In this document: positions 1 to 6,688 of the stretch, piece after piece
Layout: each line of letters opens with the position of its first letter
Position numbering within the stretch: position 1 is the stretch's first letter
From: a virus
Strand: one strand, 5' to 3'
DNA: 25,904 nucleotides
IMG/VR virus record: IMGVR_UViG_3300043410_001776
Location: 1-25,904 of that record
The notes under the pieces: generated by a model
The model's input: the letters and a program-made list of their open reading frames with translations, nothing else
Told to the model about the DNA's origin: nothing
Databases searched by the model: none
Position numbers and translations under genes: made by a program

Positions 1-7
1 ATGACGA

Positions 8-577
8 ATGAGTAAAGTATATCTAATCAAACCCTTACACAAAAAGAGTATCTGCTGGCACATTGAAATGTACCGCGAAAATGCAGACGGTTCCATTAGC
101 TGGTTTAATATCGATGATCACTATCGTTGGGGACAAGGTTTTGTTGAATACGATGCAGATGTTAATTTGCCTATCGAAGGCGATGCACAAGCCCACGCTA
201 AGACAGAGTTTGGCTGGGGTGCAGAACTAGACGACCAACACGCTTGTTGGTTTGAGTTTAGCGATGATATATCCGAAGAAGAACAAGAGCAAATTAAAAA
301 GTGCTACCTTGAGGGTGACGAAGATGAAGAATGGGAACGTTCTGGTGCGGCTTGGCTATTTGACGCAGAACACGATTGGCAAGTTGAAGATGACTATCTA
401 ATTATCGATGCACCGTATCAAGTTAGCCTTTGCGAAGATGATGGCACTGTTATTGAAGAAAATGTTAAACTACGTACACGCGAAGAAGTTATAGAAGCCG
501 CACGTAAATGGCAGGAAGAAAATATGTCCACTAAATGGCCATTTGGCCCAGACAGCGAAGGCGGCGAGACCGACTAA
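8..577 (+). CDS. Uncharacterised acidic, tryptophan-rich phage protein
   Basis: A 189-residue protein of unknown function. By my count it has about 49 Asp/Glu against about 16 Lys/Arg, plus 10 Trp, so it is strongly acidic. The acidic residues cluster at about residues 75-130 and near the C-terminus. There is no signal peptide, membrane segment or recognisable catalytic motif. The ATG at 8 overlaps a TAA at 13-15 in another frame, so an upstream plus-strand gene may end there. The Trp/Gly-rich N-terminal third (CWHIEMYRE, YRWGQGF) looks like a folded domain rather than a disordered acidic tail, and I have the impression of similar hypothetical proteins in T4-like marine phages. DNA mimicry is possible for so acidic a protein, but nothing here shows it. 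Confidence 0.8.
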   Translation: MSKVYLIKPLHKKSICWHIEMYRENADGSISWFNIDDHYRWGQGFVEYDADVNLPIEGDAQAHAKTEFGWGAELDDQHACWFEFSDDISEEEQEQIKKCYLEGDEDEEWERSGAAWLFDAEHDWQVEDDYLIIDAPYQVSLCEDDGTVIEENVKLRTREEVIEAARKWQEENMSTKWPFGPDSEGGETD

Positions 578-584
578 AATAAGA

Positions 585-592
585 GATAAATA
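585..592 (+). promoter_or_regulatory. T4-like late promoter candidate (GATAAATA)
   Basis: GATAAATA matches the NATAAATA late-promoter pattern of T4-like phages (T4 itself: TATAAATA). It lies in the 65-base gap between the first two genes, about 50 bases upstream of the ATG at 643. It is part of a longer motif at 584-600 that recurs exactly at 1357-1373, which makes chance less likely in this AT-rich DNA. Confidence 0.5.
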
Positions 593-642
593 TATGCGTA
601 CATTAATAGAGTGCCTAAGGGGCTCTTATAAAGGGGACTAAA

Positions 643-1125
643 ATGACAGAAATACACGCAAAGCCGATTGTAGACGGCAAATTTTGGATCGTAGAAGAAG
701 CAGGTGTAAAAGTTGCTACTTTACACAAAAAAGAAAACAATAAATTCTTACTCAGTAGCACAACTGGAGAAATTTTCTTTAACAAAAAAGATGACTTAAA
801 AAAACATTTTGGTAAAGATTTTTTTCAAACAGTTAAAAAAATTAAGGTATCTACAAGTACAGAACCTAATGAGTGTCACGGATTTGTTACCAGTTGCTCA
901 CCATACAATGCTATGTATGATATTAGACGCAAGCTACCATTATTCACCAAATCAAATGCTAGTAAGAGTTTGTATTGTGCAGGGTATTATATAATTAAAT
1001 TTAATAAAGGTTGGGTTAAAAGTTTCTGCCCTAAATTAATTACTTTAGAAAGAAACGAGTTTAAAGGCCCTTTTAAGACGGAATTAGAAATGAAGGCGGT
1101 GCTTGCCAATGCAAAATCAGATTAA
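643..1125 (+). CDS. Uncharacterised conserved phage protein
   Basis: A 160-residue, lysine-rich protein of unknown function. The ATG at 643 follows a purine-rich ribosome-binding site (AAAGGGGAC) about 5 bases upstream. Five cysteines sit in the C-terminal two thirds (ECHG, SCSP, YCAG, FCPK), spaced loosely rather than as a clear zinc-finger pattern. There are no membrane segments. The 3' end overlaps the next start by 17 bases, so the two genes are probably translationally coupled. The family looks like an uncharacterised T4-like phage hypothetical, and I cannot assign a role. Confidence 0.75.
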   Translation: MTEIHAKPIVDGKFWIVEEAGVKVATLHKKENNKFLLSSTTGEIFFNKKDDLKKHFGKDFFQTVKKIKVSTSTEPNECHGFVTSCSPYNAMYDIRRKLPLFTKSNASKSLYCAGYYIIKFNKGWVKSFCPKLITLERNEFKGPFKTELEMKAVLANAKSD

Positions 1126-1357
1126 TTTAACCCCTATAACACAGTTTGCTCAAATTGTAAAAAGTGCTGAGTCAACTCAATCTAAAGAAGTTAAATTATC
1201 TATTCAACAGGCAAGGGCACTTAATTTAACACTATTAGAAATGTTAGACAAACTAAATCAAGATTACGAATCATTGTTTAATTTGTTGAAAAAAGCATCT
1301 GATCCGGAAGTAATTAGTATACAACTAGATGGTGGTGGGTTCGAACAGCCAAAATAA
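1109..1357 (+). CDS. Small uncharacterised helical phage protein
   Basis: An 82-residue protein. The frame opens upstream with a TTG at 1103, but the ATG at 1109 is preferred because a purine-rich AAGGCGG lies about 10 bases before it. The middle (about residues 20-65) is rich in Leu, Lys and Glu and probably helical (MLDKLNQDYESLFNLLKKA), possibly a short coiled coil. The start lies inside the end of the 643-1125 gene, indicating coupled translation. No family or function is recognised. Confidence 0.65.
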   Translation: MQNQINLTPITQFAQIVKSAESTQSKEVKLSIQQARALNLTLLEMLDKLNQDYESLFNLLKKASDPEVISIQLDGGGFEQPK

Positions 1358-1365
1358 GATAAATA
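1358..1365 (+). promoter_or_regulatory. T4-like late promoter candidate (GATAAATA)
   Basis: This is the second copy of GATAAATA, within the 17-base sequence that also occurs at 584-600. It sits directly after the stop of the 1109-1357 gene and 27 bases before the ATG at 1392. Transcription starting a few bases downstream, as in T4 late promoters, would leave a very short leader made mostly of the inverted repeat at 1365-1393. Confidence 0.5.
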
Positions 1366-1393
1366 TATGCGTAGATAATGAGGATACGCATAT
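1365..1393 (+). repeat. 9-bp inverted repeat enclosing the RBS and covering the start codon
   Basis: ATATGCGTA at 1365-1373 is the exact reverse complement of TACGCATAT at 1385-1393. The 11-base loop contains the GAGGA ribosome-binding site, and the second arm includes the first two bases of the ATG at 1392. In RNA this would form a hairpin pairing the start codon, a plausible translational control point. It could equally be a DNA operator just downstream of the late-type promoter. Confidence 0.55.
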
Positions 1394-1676
1394 GAGCAGA
1401 CCTAAACCAAAAATTTTACTCGAATACACAAATAAAAAAACATACAAATCTGAACAAATTTTGGAGGCGGAGGCTATCTGGGCGGTCTTTTATAAAGGTG
1501 AGCCATTCAATCTTAAAAGTTTTAGTAGTATTGTAAGCTACCCTGGGCCAAAATACAAAAAGGTATCGTTCTCCAATCCCGGTCATGCTCATAATCTTGC
1601 TAAAAAATTAAATTTAACATTTGGTACAAAAGACTTCCAAGTTGTAAAATTAACTCAAGGAACTATTATTTCATGA
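1392..1676 (+). CDS. Conserved phage hypothetical, basic
   Basis: A 94-residue basic protein beginning MSRPKPKILLEY. The frame is open from an ATG at 1329, but that start lies inside the previous gene. The ATG at 1392 has GAGGA about 7 bases upstream and gives a natural N-terminus. The segment YPGPKYKKVSFSNPGHA looks conserved, and I have the impression of similar proteins in T4-like marine phages, always uncharacterised. The gene ends in an ATGA overlap with the next start at 1673, so the two are probably made together. Confidence 0.75.
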   Translation: MSRPKPKILLEYTNKKTYKSEQILEAEAIWAVFYKGEPFNLKSFSSIVSYPGPKYKKVSFSNPGHAHNLAKKLNLTFGTKDFQVVKLTQGTIIS

Positions 1677-2080
1677 ATTTAACAAGAGATGTGCTTACTA
1701 AAATATTCTTGCAACAATGGGGTAAGAGCATTGATGAAGCAAATGTTAAATTATTTTCTAGAAAATGGTGGCAGTCAAATAGAGTCAACAAGCCGACTGC
1801 CCTTAGATTAACTGATGAAGGTTTTGAGTTCTTAACTAATACGTTAGAAATCAAAATGTATGAAATTCCATTCACAGAACCAATAGAATTAAGTCCCCAA
1901 ACAATAATCTTTCTTGAAAAGTATATTGATTGTCCATATTACTTGACACAAGAAAGTATAAGTGTTTTTTCTGAAAGAAAAAGTTTTGAGCTATTTTTGT
2001 TTTCGGACGATATTCGAAAATATGGATTAGTTAAAGCAATAAATGAACGCCAAAATGACGTAAATAATGCCGAAATGTGA
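1673..2080 (+). CDS. Conserved phage hypothetical
   Basis: A 135-residue protein of unknown function. The ATG overlaps the previous stop (ATGA) and there is no strong ribosome-binding site, which fits translational coupling. The centre has the run TALRLTDEGFEFL, with the spacing of a winged-helix or ribosomal-type small fold, then a hydrophobic stretch around IIFLEKYIDCPYYLT and a C-terminal helix rich in charged residues. I associate this pattern with uncharacterised proteins of large marine phages. DNA binding is possible but unproven. The gene ends immediately before the sigma-70 promoter at 2081. Confidence 0.75.
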   Translation: MNLTRDVLTKIFLQQWGKSIDEANVKLFSRKWWQSNRVNKPTALRLTDEGFEFLTNTLEIKMYEIPFTEPIELSPQTIIFLEKYIDCPYYLTQESISVFSERKSFELFLFSDDIRKYGLVKAINERQNDVNNAEM

Positions 2081-2109
2081 TTGACAATCTAGTGCTTATT
2101 ACATATAAT
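2081..2109 (+). promoter_or_regulatory. Consensus sigma-70 promoter for the MoxR-type ATPase gene
   Basis: The -35 box TTGACA (2081-2086) and -10 box TATAAT (2104-2109) are both perfect matches, with an optimal 17-base spacer. Transcription would start near 2116, giving a leader of about 30 bases with an AGGAAA ribosome-binding site before the ATG at 2148. A perfect host-type promoter suggests expression by unmodified host RNA polymerase, so early or middle rather than late. Confidence 0.85.
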
Positions 2110-2147
2110 AAGGTTACAAATTTTTATTAACCCTCTTAGGAAACACA

Positions 2148-3242
2148 ATGGCAGAAATTATCAGTCGTACAGTAGGACCAAAAAATGCAAAAAAGTCCCT
2201 ACGTAAAGCATTCAAAAACAAACGCCCAATTTTCTTGTGGGGCCGTCCAGGTATTGGTAAATCGGACATTATTAAGCAATTAGGTTCCGAACTTAATGCG
2301 CATGTTATTGATGTTCGTTTGAGCTTGTGGGAGCCGACAGATATTAAAGGCATTCCATACTTTGACTCAAACACTAGCAAAATGGTTTGGGCTCCACCTG
2401 CCGAACTGCCTGATGCAGAAATGGCGTCTAAACACAAAAACATTGTTCTGTTCATGGACGAAATGAACAGTGCGGCTCCTGCTGTACAGGCGGCGGCTTA
2501 TCAGCTCGTTCTCAATCGTAAAGTTGGTGCATACGAATTGCCAGACAATGTTGTAATGGTTGCGGCTGGTAACCGCGAAAGCGACAAGGGCGTTACATAT
2601 CGTATGCCTGCGCCGTTAGCTAACCGGTTTGTTCACTTGGAAATGGCAGTTGACTTCGATGACTACTTTGAATGGGCTACTGAAAACAAAATCCATAAAG
2701 ATGTTGTAGGTTTCCTTTCTTTCAGCAAAAAAGATCTGTACGACTTCGATCCCAAGTCGGGCTCAAGAGCATTTGCTACACCTCGCTCTTGGTCATTTGT
2801 AAGTGAACTTCTTACAGATGATGACGTAGATACCGATACACTTACAGACTTGGTAAGTGGTTCAATTGGTGAAGGACTTGCTGTTAAGTTTATGGCTCAC
2901 CGTAAGCACGCCAGTAAGATGCCTAACCCCTCTGACATTTTGAGTGGTAAGGTTAAGAAGATGGAATCTAAAGAGATTTCAGCACAATATTCCTTGGTTA
3001 TTAGCCTTTGCTATGAGCTAAAAGATTCTTGCGATAAAAACGGTGCTAGCAAATTTTGGAACAATCAAGTGAATAATTTCTTCCAATTTATGATGGATAA
3101 TTTTGAAACTGAGCTTGTTATTATGGGTACAAAAGTTGCTCTTAGCCAGTACAAATTACCATTGGATCCGGACGAAATTTCCTGCTTCGATGACTTCCAT
3201 GCCAAGTTCGGTAAATATATTTCAGCCGCAACTGAAAAGTAA
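2148..3242 (+). CDS. MoxR-type AAA+ ATPase
   Basis: A 364-residue AAA+ ATPase of the MoxR/AAA_5 type. Visible motifs are Walker A GRPGIGKS (residues 32-39), Walker B IVLFMDE (99-105), a sensor-1 Asn in AAGNRES (N142) and a probable arginine finger in LANRF (R160). The C-terminal half (about 180-364) is the helical lid and beyond. MoxR ATPases usually work as chaperone-like partners of a VWA-domain protein encoded beside them, inserting metals or remodelling target complexes. Here the next gene is exactly such a VWA protein. The gene has its own consensus promoter and an AGGAAA ribosome-binding site. The ATPase call is firm. The cellular target is unknown. Confidence 0.92.
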   Translation: MAEIISRTVGPKNAKKSLRKAFKNKRPIFLWGRPGIGKSDIIKQLGSELNAHVIDVRLSLWEPTDIKGIPYFDSNTSKMVWAPPAELPDAEMASKHKNIVLFMDEMNSAAPAVQAAAYQLVLNRKVGAYELPDNVVMVAAGNRESDKGVTYRMPAPLANRFVHLEMAVDFDDYFEWATENKIHKDVVGFLSFSKKDLYDFDPKSGSRAFATPRSWSFVSELLTDDDVDTDTLTDLVSGSIGEGLAVKFMAHRKHASKMPNPSDILSGKVKKMESKEISAQYSLVISLCYELKDSCDKNGASKFWNNQVNNFFQFMMDNFETELVIMGTKVALSQYKLPLDPDEISCFDDFHAKFGKYISAATEK

Positions 3243-3258
3243 ATCGATGGAAAGTTAA

Positions 3259-3287
3259 TTGACAGGACCCGTGGGTCCTGTTATAAT
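3259..3287 (+). promoter_or_regulatory. Consensus sigma-70 promoter for the VWA/metallopeptidase gene
   Basis: TTGACA (3259-3264) and TATAAT (3282-3287) are both perfect, again 17 bases apart. The start point would be near 3294 and the ATG is at 3315, behind TAGGAAATACA. The leader end (AGGAAAYACAATGGCA) matches that of the MoxR gene apart from one pyrimidine change, so the two genes appear to be expressed as a matched pair from twin promoters. Confidence 0.85.
3262..3281. promoter_or_regulatory. Perfect dyad filling the promoter spacer; operator candidate
   Basis: A 9-base inverted repeat, ACAGGACCC then GT then GGGTCCTGT, fills almost exactly the space between the -35 and -10 boxes. Such a position suits a dimeric repressor or activator. 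It could also form a GC-rich RNA hairpin ending the MoxR transcript 20 bases after its stop, but what follows (TATAATTTAAAC) is not the uninterrupted T-run of an intrinsic terminator. Confidence 0.6.
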
Positions 3288-3314
3288 TTAAACATCAGCA
3301 AAATAGGAAATACA

Positions 3315-4499
3315 ATGGCACATTCTGATCCAATTATCGACAAAATTATTGTAGCTCGTGTAGCATTGCTACTAAGACATCCATTCTTCGGCAACATGGC
3401 AACACGTTTGAAAATTGAAGAAGGCGGCGAGTGGTTGCCTACTGCCGCAACTGACGGTCGCCATATCTATTTTAATCGTAAATTTTTTGAAAAACTTAGT
3501 ACTAAACAAGTCGAATTTGTTATTGCACATGAAATTTTGCATAATGTATTCGATCATATGCTAAGGGTAGAAGGTCGAGACAAAAATATATGGAACATTG
3601 CCGCTGACTATTGTGTTAACGGACAATTGGTTCGAGATAAAATTGGTGACCACAATATTCCTGACATCAAAATCTTCCACGATTCTGTTCATTATGGCAA
3701 GAGTGCTGAACAAGTTTACGATGAAATCTATGATAAGATGGACGAGAAGCAACTTCAAGCATTGGGTCAATTGCTAGACGAGCACATTGATTGGTCTAAA
3801 GAAGGTAAAGACGGCCAACCAAAGTATACAAAAGAACAGTTAAAAGAAATTCGTGACGAAATTCGTGAAGCCACTGTGGCGGCGGCACAGGCGGCGGGTG
3901 CAGGTAATGTTCCTGCATCAATCCAACGAATGATTAAAGAATTTACTGAACCTAAAATGAATTGGCGTGAAATTTTGCGTCAACAAATTCAAAGTACTAT
4001 TAAAGATGATTTTAGTTTCTTGCGTCCTAATCGTAAAGGTTGGCATTTAAATGCAATTTTGCCAGGGCAACAATTCCAAGAAACTATTGACATTTGTGTG
4101 TCAATTGACATGAGTGGTTCTATTAGTAACGAACAAGCCAAAGACTTCTTATCAGAAATCAAAGGCATTATGCAAGAGTATAAAGATTTTAAAATTAAAC
4201 TCTGGTGTTTTGATACTAAAGTATATAACGAACAAGACTATGACGGATATAGCATGGAAGAGTTCGATGAGTATGAACCTATGGGCGGTGGTGGTACTTC
4301 ATTTGAAGTTAATTGGAATTACATGAAGAAACATGACATTAACCCTAAAAAGTTTATCATGTTTACAGACGGATATCCTTGCGGAACTTGGGGTGACGAG
4401 GATTATTGCGATACAGTATTCATTATTCACGGTGATAACAGCATCATTCCCCCATTTGGTGAATACGCTTATTACGAAGCATTAAAAGAAACTGCATGA
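3315..4499 (+). CDS. HExxH metallopeptidase-like + VWA domain protein (MoxR partner)
   Basis: A 394-residue two-domain protein resembling the predicted metallopeptidases of COG3864 (DUF2201/VWA-like). The N-terminal domain has the zinc-protease motif HEILH (72-76) with a further His at 81, preceded by TDGRHIYFN and followed by WNIAADYCVN. The middle (about 130-220) is charged and helical. The C-terminal VWA domain (about 255-394) keeps the MIDAS metal site: DMSGS (D265, S267, S269), GGTSF (T328) and TDG (D352). The product probably acts with the ATPase at 2148-3242 as a MoxR-VWA chaperone or processing pair. Protease activity is predicted only from the motif. It ends in an ATGA overlap with the next gene. 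Confidence 0.88.
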   Translation: MAHSDPIIDKIIVARVALLLRHPFFGNMATRLKIEEGGEWLPTAATDGRHIYFNRKFFEKLSTKQVEFVIAHEILHNVFDHMLRVEGRDKNIWNIAADYCVNGQLVRDKIGDHNIPDIKIFHDSVHYGKSAEQVYDEIYDKMDEKQLQALGQLLDEHIDWSKEGKDGQPKYTKEQLKEIRDEIREATVAAAQAAGAGNVPASIQRMIKEFTEPKMNWREILRQQIQSTIKDDFSFLRPNRKGWHLNAILPGQQFQETIDICVSIDMSGSISNEQAKDFLSEIKGIMQEYKDFKIKLWCFDTKVYNEQDYDGYSMEEFDEYEPMGGGGTSFEVNWNYMKKHDINPKKFIMFTDGYPCGTWGDEDYCDTVFIIHGDNSIIPPFGEYAYYEALKETA

Positions 4500-4777
4500 C
4501 ATTAAAAGCGGGCAAACCTAATCCTTTAAATTACTTTAACCTTCGTAGGGTTGAGTTTGCACCGCCACATTTTGTTTATACTAAGATTAGCAGATATAGT
4601 CCCACAATCGTATCTAACATAGATGAGTGGGTTAAAGCGAATCTAAACAATCGATATTATATAGGACAAGGGCTTGCGCTAGACTATACTAACTCATTTG
4701 TCTACGTAACCGAAGTTGGTTTTGAAGTTGAAAAAGAATTAAGTTTTTTCAAGATCGCTTGTCCGTTTCAAAATTAA
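4496..4777 (+). CDS. Small uncharacterised protein coupled to the VWA gene
   Basis: A 93-residue protein whose ATG overlaps the stop of the VWA gene (ATGA), so it is probably translated by re-initiation and may act in the same process. It has many aromatic residues (Tyr/Phe), a basic N-terminal third (NLRRVEFAPPHF) and no membrane segment or catalytic motif. I do not recognise the family. Confidence 0.65.
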   Translation: MTLKAGKPNPLNYFNLRRVEFAPPHFVYTKISRYSPTIVSNIDEWVKANLNNRYYIGQGLALDYTNSFVYVTEVGFEVEKELSFFKIACPFQN

Positions 4778-4778
4778 A

Positions 4779-4796
4779 GATAATTATATACGTGTA
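4779..4796 (+). promoter_or_regulatory. Weak late-promoter-like motif
   Basis: GATAATTATATACGTGTA resembles the extended motif at 585-600 and 1358-1373 but with gaps and changes, and it lacks an exact NATAAATA. It occupies the only gap (34 bases) before the 4812 gene, at the same 30-base distance from the ATG as the 1358 copy. It could be a degenerate late promoter or simply AT-rich leader. Confidence 0.25.
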
Positions 4797-4811
4797 TTTT
4801 AAGGAGATATT

Positions 4812-5042
4812 ATGACCGAACAAGCACAACAACCAGAAGCGCAAGAACAAGAACAAGAACAAGCATCAAATGATTTGTCTATAAATGACTTAAATGCAAT
4901 GAAAGTAATCATTGATATTGCTAGTTCTAGAGGGGCTTTTAAACCAAACGAAATGATGGCTGTAGGACAAACTTATACCAAACTAACTGCATTCTTAGAT
5001 GCAGTATCAAAACAGCAATCTGCACAAACATCAGGAGCTTAA
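4812..5042 (+). CDS. Small conserved phage protein, Gln/Glu-rich N-terminus
   Basis: A 76-residue protein with an excellent AAGGAG ribosome-binding site 5 bases before its ATG. Residues 2-20 are a disordered Glu/Gln/Ala run, followed by a compact helical domain (about 25-65) with ISDLNAMK-like and RGAFKPNEMMAVG motifs. I recall uncharacterised proteins with this last motif in T4-like marine phages. It lies 1 base before the ATG of the next gene, so the two are co-expressed. The function is unknown. Confidence 0.75.
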   Translation: MTEQAQQPEAQEQEQEQASNDLSINDLNAMKVIIDIASSRGAFKPNEMMAVGQTYTKLTAFLDAVSKQQSAQTSGA

Positions 5043-5043
5043 T

Positions 5044-5688
5044 ATGGCTGAATTAAAACATGTAGGTAGAGTAAGTGCTACCAATAAAAAATGTGTAGTT
5101 GCTTATAGAACATTACCCGGTGATGCACATTATTGCTTAATTGTTCCTACAGAAAACTTACCAGATACATATCACAATTCACTTATAAATCTAGTAGAAA
5201 GTACTGCTGGACAAGAATCTTATGAATTTGCAGAAGCATTGGACAGAAATTTCTTTCCAGATGGAACCAATATGCTTAGAACATTGCATACTACTGGAAG
5301 ACTAATCAAAGCACCGACAAGTGCTATAGAAATGACTCCCACAACAGGGTTTTCAGTTTTGTTATCCGAGCTAAATCAAATCATTGCTGAACAACGTGGC
5401 GTGGCTGTAGACGAATTATCAATGCGTCCTTCTAACCCAGTAGAGCAAACAAAAGAATTAGATATTCCGAAAACAAAAAATAACGACAACCCGGCGGCAA
5501 AAACAACTAGCTCAGGTGACGGGGTTGATAATAGTAGTATGCCAACCTTAACTGCTACACCTACAACATTCGATTCAGTTGAATCTGAAGCTAAATTTTA
5601 TAGAAGCCAAGCTGATAAATTAGCCAAAGAAGCGGCGGCGTTTCGTAGAAAAGCAGAAGAACTAGCACCGACTAAAAAAACAAAGTGA
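5044..5688 (+). CDS. Conserved T4-like marine phage protein of unknown role
   Basis: A 214-residue protein beginning MAELKHVGRV. An in-frame ATG at 4999 lies inside the previous gene. The ATG at 5044 follows AGGAG at a good distance and is preferred. The N-terminal domain (about 1-125) contains VAYRTLPGDA, a segment around NLVESTAGQ and EMTPTT, a pattern I associate with a family common in T4-like marine phages and of unknown function. A Thr/Pro/Ser-rich linker follows (about 130-180), then a C-terminal helix with heptad-like Ala/Lys/Glu (about 180-214), possibly a coiled coil. It ends in a GTGA overlap with the next gene. Confidence 0.78.
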   Translation: MAELKHVGRVSATNKKCVVAYRTLPGDAHYCLIVPTENLPDTYHNSLINLVESTAGQESYEFAEALDRNFFPDGTNMLRTLHTTGRLIKAPTSAIEMTPTTGFSVLLSELNQIIAEQRGVAVDELSMRPSNPVEQTKELDIPKTKNNDNPAAKTTSSGDGVDNSSMPTLTATPTTFDSVESEAKFYRSQADKLAKEAAAFRRKAEELAPTKKTK

Positions 5689-6005
5689 CGATTTCTGGGC
5701 GCACCCTTTCAAAAGAAATAATTGAACATTGGCCAGAAGTCTTTAATGATGTTGAACTAAACGTATTACCTTTAAAATATCTCCAAGCTGTCTTAATAAA
5801 TTTTAAAGACGGAAAAACCTGGGAAATACGCATAACTACGTCTACTAAAAAAGAAGGCTGGGCAGTGTTTGAAAAAAACCTATCAGATCTATGTAGGTCG
5901 TACGAGCATCGGATTGACAACATAGATTTTAAGATAGATACTCCAAAAATAAGAAAAGATATTGAACAGTCGACTAAAAAATTTCTTAAAAAGAAAAAAT
6001 TATAA
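5685..6005 (+). CDS. Conserved phage hypothetical, GTG start
   Basis: A 106-residue basic protein starting at GTG inside the upstream stop (GTGA), so translation is coupled. It has SGRTLSKEIIEHWPEVF, then KYLQAVLINFKDG and WEIRI, and a Lys-rich tail ending KKFLKKKKL that may bind nucleic acid or a partner. I have a general impression of a conserved phage family lacking a function. It shares its stop with the thyX start (TAATG). Confidence 0.72.
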   Translation: MTISGRTLSKEIIEHWPEVFNDVELNVLPLKYLQAVLINFKDGKTWEIRITTSTKKEGWAVFEKNLSDLCRSYEHRIDNIDFKIDTPKIRKDIEQSTKKFLKKKKL

Positions 6006-6688
6006 TGAATGTTAAACTCCTATCCTATTCACAGCCAACAAACGAATTTGCAAACATGGGAATCGATGATGCTCAAGAACTCATTGCCTACTGTGCCCGA
6101 GTATCAAACCCAAGCAATCAATTCAATACAGAAACAAGCGAAAAACTTATCAAGTACCTCGTTAGACACCAGCATTGGAGCCCATTGGAAATGGTCTCAG
6201 CTTGCCTTGAAATTACGACAACTAGAGATATTGCCCGCCAAATATTGCGACACCGAAGTTTTAGTTTCCAAGAGTTTAGCCAACGTTATGCTGACCCAAC
6301 AAAGGATCTTAACTTTGTACTCCGAGATGCAAGAAAACAAGACACGAAAAATAGACAAAATAGCATAGAACTAGATTTGTCCGATGATGCAGATCGTTTC
6401 TTGGCTGCTGGCTGGGAAAATATCCAAAGAGATCTTATTAAGAAAAGTCGAGAAGCATATGAATGGGCCATTGCTAATGGTATTGCTAAGGAACAAGCTC
6501 GCGCCGTATTGCCAGAAGGATTAATTGAAAGCCGCTTATATATGAACGGTACGCTACGTTCATGGGTTCATTTTATCGAGTTACGTAGCGGTAACGGAAC
6601 ACAATTAGAACATCAAAATATTGCAATAGCCTGTGCAAAAGTTATTGCTGAGGTTTTTCCTTTAGCCACAGATCTTGTAGCCAATTAA
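6005..6688 (+). CDS. thyX: Flavin-dependent thymidylate synthase ThyX
   Basis: A 227-residue FAD-dependent thymidylate synthase (EC 2.1.1.148), which methylates dUMP to dTMP using methylenetetrahydrofolate and NADPH to supply phage DNA synthesis. The signature RHR-x7-S is present at residues 82-94 (RHRSFSFQEFSQR). The conserved ARAVLPEGL, the SWVHFIELR segment and a C-terminal Gln/Glu near QLEH follow the family order, and the length is typical. The start overlaps the previous stop by one base. The last 47 bases overlap the opposing gene at 6642-7304, and an intrinsic terminator follows 20 bases after the stop. Confidence 0.95.
   Translation: MNVKLLSYSQPTNEFANMGIDDAQELIAYCARVSNPSNQFNTETSEKLIKYLVRHQHWSPLEMVSACLEITTTRDIARQILRHRSFSFQEFSQRYADPTKDLNFVLRDARKQDTKNRQNSIELDLSDDADRFLAAGWENIQRDLIKKSREAYEWAIANGIAKEQARAVLPEGLIESRLYMNGTLRSWVHFIELRSGNGTQLEHQNIAIACAKVIAEVFPLATDLVAN

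Noticed and set aside
606-630. Imperfect stem GAGTGCC / GGGGCTC in the first gap as a terminator or riboswitch.
   Set aside because: There is a mismatch in the stem, no T-run and no conserved riboswitch core. It is probably just leader sequence.
2111-2135. GGTTA...TAACC in the leader of the ATPase gene as a regulatory hairpin.
   Set aside because: The stem is only 5 bases with a loop of about 11, too weak to support.
3262-3281. The palindrome after the MoxR gene as an intrinsic terminator.
   Set aside because: The stem is GC-rich, but the downstream bases are TATAATTT, not a T-run, and the element fits the spacer of a promoter. Kept as an operator candidate with this caveat.
2480-5650. Ala-Ala pairs written as GCGGC suggested avoidance of GCAGC/GCTGC, perhaps a restriction signature.
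   Set aside because: GCTGC occurs in thyX and GCAGC occurs several times near 20720-20760, so the motif is not avoided across the window.
6552-6590. An 8-base inverted repeat (CGCTACGT...ACGTAGCG) inside thyX as a minus-strand terminator.
   Set aside because: The loop is 23 bases and no T-run follows in either direction, so chance is sufficient.
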